Shown here piece by piece: positions 32,626 through 34,502 of a stretch of DNA of 34,502 nucleotides; positions within the stretch are counted from its first letter, which is position 1, and the number at the start of each line of letters is the position of its first letter. The notes under the pieces were generated by a model, which was not told the DNA's origin, searched no databases, and saw nothing but the letters and a program-made list of their open reading frames with translations. This DNA comes from JBMFVE01 sp049966155 (GTDB taxonomy: Bacteria > Bacteroidota > Ignavibacteria > Kryptoniales > JAKASW01): the NCBI GenBank assembly GCA_049966155.1, contig JBMFVE010000019.1:1-34502 (forward strand). The letters run 5' to 3'. The position numbers and the translations under genes were made by a program.

Positions 32626-34502
32626 TTACCTCAAAACCATCATTTTAGTGGTTCCAATTATTTTTAAGGTGTTATTTTGCCAGATTCTGGCCTGGCAGAA
32701 ATAGACCCCAGATGCTACAGAGAGACCGTTGTTGTTTCTTCCATCCCAGATAACTTCATGATATCCCTTCTTTTGCGATCCCTGCTCAATTGTTCTTACC
32801 TTCTGGCCGAGAATATTGTATATGATCAATTCAACATTGCTCACATCATCAGGCAAACCGTATCTAATTGTGGTTGATGGGTTAAAGGGATTTGGATAGT
32901 TCTGGAAAAGCATGAAAGATTCTGGAATTAAAGGAATCCCATTGTTATAAATCTTTGCACTAATTGCGTTCCCATCTACACCTGAAAGGACAGCTGATAT
33001 GACGGAAAAATCTTTAGCTTTGGACTTTAACAAAGCAATTTTCCCTGCAGGAATGGAATTCCCTTTTAAGCTATATGCTAACACAACGATAGTATCGCCA
33101 TTAACTTTAGCAGTTGCCACTTCAAGTCCATCAAAACCGTTCATGTACTCAAATAAACCGGGATCCTTGCAGCCTGCGATTTTCAGTTGAATTCCTGCAA
33201 CTGCAACAGGTGAATTAAGCCATACTTTGTCATCAGTTAAATCAATCCTTGCCTCCACATGTTCAGATTTTGTGTTTGAAGCAAGTGTGAGAGTTCTGCC
33301 AGCAGTGGACGACGGATGGAGGATTATGTTGATAGTACCAACAATGTCAAGAACATTGATTACAGAATCCCCGTTGACATCAGCAGCACCAAATATGAAT
33401 GGTGCAGGTTTTTGTCCCAATATATAAGACACATCCGCTATTACATCGAGGACATCTACACTAAAATCACCATTGGAATCACCTGGTTTTGATGTTAGAG
33501 CCTTTGTGCCGACAAACTTCGAATAGTCACTTTCTGTAAAATCTGTTCGGACAACTTTATAGGCATAATAATAGTTCTTGCCCGGGGTAATATCGAAGTC
33601 GGTGTAAGTTGTATCGGTAACCATAGTTTTACTGATAAGTGTGGTATCAGAGTAAGTTGTATCAGTGACGTTGTTGAACCTGTAGAGGTTGTAACCAAGT
33701 ATGTCTGAGACATCTGGCTTTACCCAGTCAAGTCTAATTTTCCCCAACCCTGCCGTCGCAACAAAGTCAGTTGATGAAGTACCGGCAGCATCTATCAGGA
33801 AACTGAATCTCATATCTTCAATTGGTATTTCGAAGCCTTCGAGATCCCTCGCTCCTGCAACTCTAATTGTATTTATGCCATCACCCGTATAAAGCTTGAC
33901 AGTTTTGTAAGCTGTCCAAACCTTATGATCAGGTGACCAACGTGCAGAATCGGTCACACCCTGCTGATTAAATGGCGGGCGCACACCAAAAGACAGCTGA
34001 GGCGTATATACTGTGTCCATCGGGCGGTTGAAATAAACATCGAAACGATGAGGCCCGACACCAATTGGGTTCATAAGATTCCTCTGGTCCTGAGGATCGA
34101 TGCCGTCAACAAGAACTTTCCAGACAATGCCGTGAGCAGAATCGTATGGAGTACTTGAAAATGGTTGGAATTTACCGATCGGTCTGCTGGCGTCAAACCA
34201 GAAGTCTTTAATCATGCTCGCAATCCTAGCCGAGTCTGTCGTTCCCCAGTACTCATTCTGACATTTTAGTATATCAGCGCCTCCGTCAAGTCGTAGGGCA
34301 ATGTTCCCGGTTCTCCCAAAGCCGATGAAATTGTTAAACCACATTGCAGAGTCGAGATCCGAAGTAATGACCCAGAAGCCATCTCCGCATTCTATCCCAC
34401 TAAAATTATTGTACCTTATTCTTGGTGGAGATACAACGATACCAGCCATCCTATAAAGCATACTCTTGTAAAGATTCGACTTTATAAAATTTGGGATCGA
34501 AC
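32626..34502 (-). CDS. Secreted dockerin/cohesin-like protein with T9SS sorting domain (partial)
   Basis: The frame stays open to the window edge, so the true start lies outside. The visible part begins in a probable right-handed beta-helix (short NNF/NEYWGTTDSA repeats). Residue numbers below count from an internal ATG at 34461. An Ig-like 'FNRPMD' region (about 115-225), a fibronectin-III-like domain (231-320), a two-repeat dockerin (326-381) with GDSNGDFSVDVLD and ADVNGDSVINVLD, and a cohesin-like domain (about 390-505) follow. The C-terminal T9SS domain has NYPNPFNPSTTIRY and a FlgD-like WDGRNNNG turn. The calcium-binding Asp/Asn positions of both dockerin repeats are intact. Enzymatic activity cannot be judged from the part seen. 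Confidence 0.8.
   Translation of the reverse strand, partial: SIPNFIKSNLYKSMLYRMAGIVVSPPRIRYNNFSGIECGDGFWVITSDLDSAMWFNNFIGFGRTGNIALRLDGGADILKCQNEYWGTTDSARIASMIKDFWFDASRPIGKFQPFSSTPYDSAHGIVWKVLVDGIDPQDQRNLMNPIGVGPHRFDVYFNRPMDTVYTPQLSFGVRPPFNQQGVTDSARWSPDHKVWTAYKTVKLYTGDGINTIRVAGARDLEGFEIPIEDMRFSFLIDAAGTSSTDFVATAGLGKIRLDWVKPDVSDILGYNLYRFNNVTDTTYSDTTLISKTMVTDTTYTDFDITPGKNYYYAYKVVRTDFTESDYSKFVGTKALTSKPGDSNGDFSVDVLDVIADVSYILGQKPAPFIFGAADVNGDSVINVLDIVGTINIILHPSSTAGRTLTLASNTKSEHVEARIDLTDDKVWLNSPVAVAGIQLKIAGCKDPGLFEYMNGFDGLEVATAKVNGDTIVVLAYSLKGNSIPAGKIALLKSKAKDFSVISAVLSGVDGNAISAKIYNNGIPLIPESFMLFQNYPNPFNPSTTIRYGLPDDVSNVELIIYNILGQKVRTIEQGSQKKGYHEVIWDGRNNNGLSVASGVYFCQARIWQNNTLKIIGTTKMMVLR
33319..33486 (-). 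other. Dockerin type I module within the partial secreted protein
   Basis: Two calcium-loop helices, D-x-N-x-D type, lie about 31 residues apart (GDSNGDFSVDVLDV and ADVNGDSVINVLDI). Each has the loop aspartates and asparagine in place and a following LDV/LDI helix start. That is the standard dockerin pair. Its usual partner is a cohesin; cohesin-like domains occur in this same protein and in the next gene downstream. Confidence 0.75.

Overview
This window looks like a chromosomal segment of a Gram-negative bacterium in the Ignavibacteria/Kryptonia part of the Bacteroidota-Chlorobi assemblage. The main evidence is three large secreted proteins that end in Por/type IX secretion (T9SS) sorting domains with the NYPNPFNP signature. 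Supporting evidence is a menaquinone pathway, lipoproteins with lipoboxes, moderate AT-richness and ordinary AGGAG-type ribosome binding sites. The phylum call is an inference; no rRNA or tRNA gene was seen.

Left edge (1-1182): a minus-strand cas6 that breaks off before the glycine-rich C-terminal motif of its family. Beyond it lie 115 bases that do not continue the protein in any frame. No CRISPR array or other cas gene is visible. A 368-base divergent spacer follows.

Plus-strand block (1183-12978): a compact menaquinone operon in the order menF-menD-menH-menB-menA-menC-menE. It covers every step from chorismate to demethylmenaquinone except the DHNA-CoA thioesterase; the final methyltransferase (MenG/UbiE) is also absent. 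etfB-etfA follow, encoding an electron-transfer flavoprotein that may feed electrons toward the quinone pool. Next are a bifunctional-nuclease-family protein with a C-terminal UvrB/UvrC motif and a TPR protein resembling the eukaryotic RMDN family. The block ends at a convergent junction near 13 kb, where a possible bidirectional terminator sits.

Minus-strand housekeeping block (23677 down to 13060): purN-purH-mreB-mreC-mreD-mrdA-rodA-dcd-pyrF, almost all overlapping or within a few bases of each other, then a DUF2851 protein after a 229-base gap. Purine and pyrimidine genes flank the Rod elongasome (MreBCD, PBP2, RodA).

Envelope block (27679 down to 23835): four minus-strand envelope genes, LPP20 lipoprotein, LpoB-like PBP activator, COG3014 lipoprotein and a second LPP20-like exported protein. 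They lie directly upstream of the elongasome operon on the same strand, which suggests a link to cell-wall synthesis.

Surface-protein block (34502 down to 27823): three multidomain T9SS cargo proteins. One has three cohesin-like domains alternating with HYDIN/ASPM-like Ig domains. The next, cut by the window edge, has a dockerin and a cohesin-like domain. The third shares two modules with the first: a paired 'GWNLIGS' lobe domain and an 'ELPP-PP-G-FD-R' module. These modules are the least explained part of the window.
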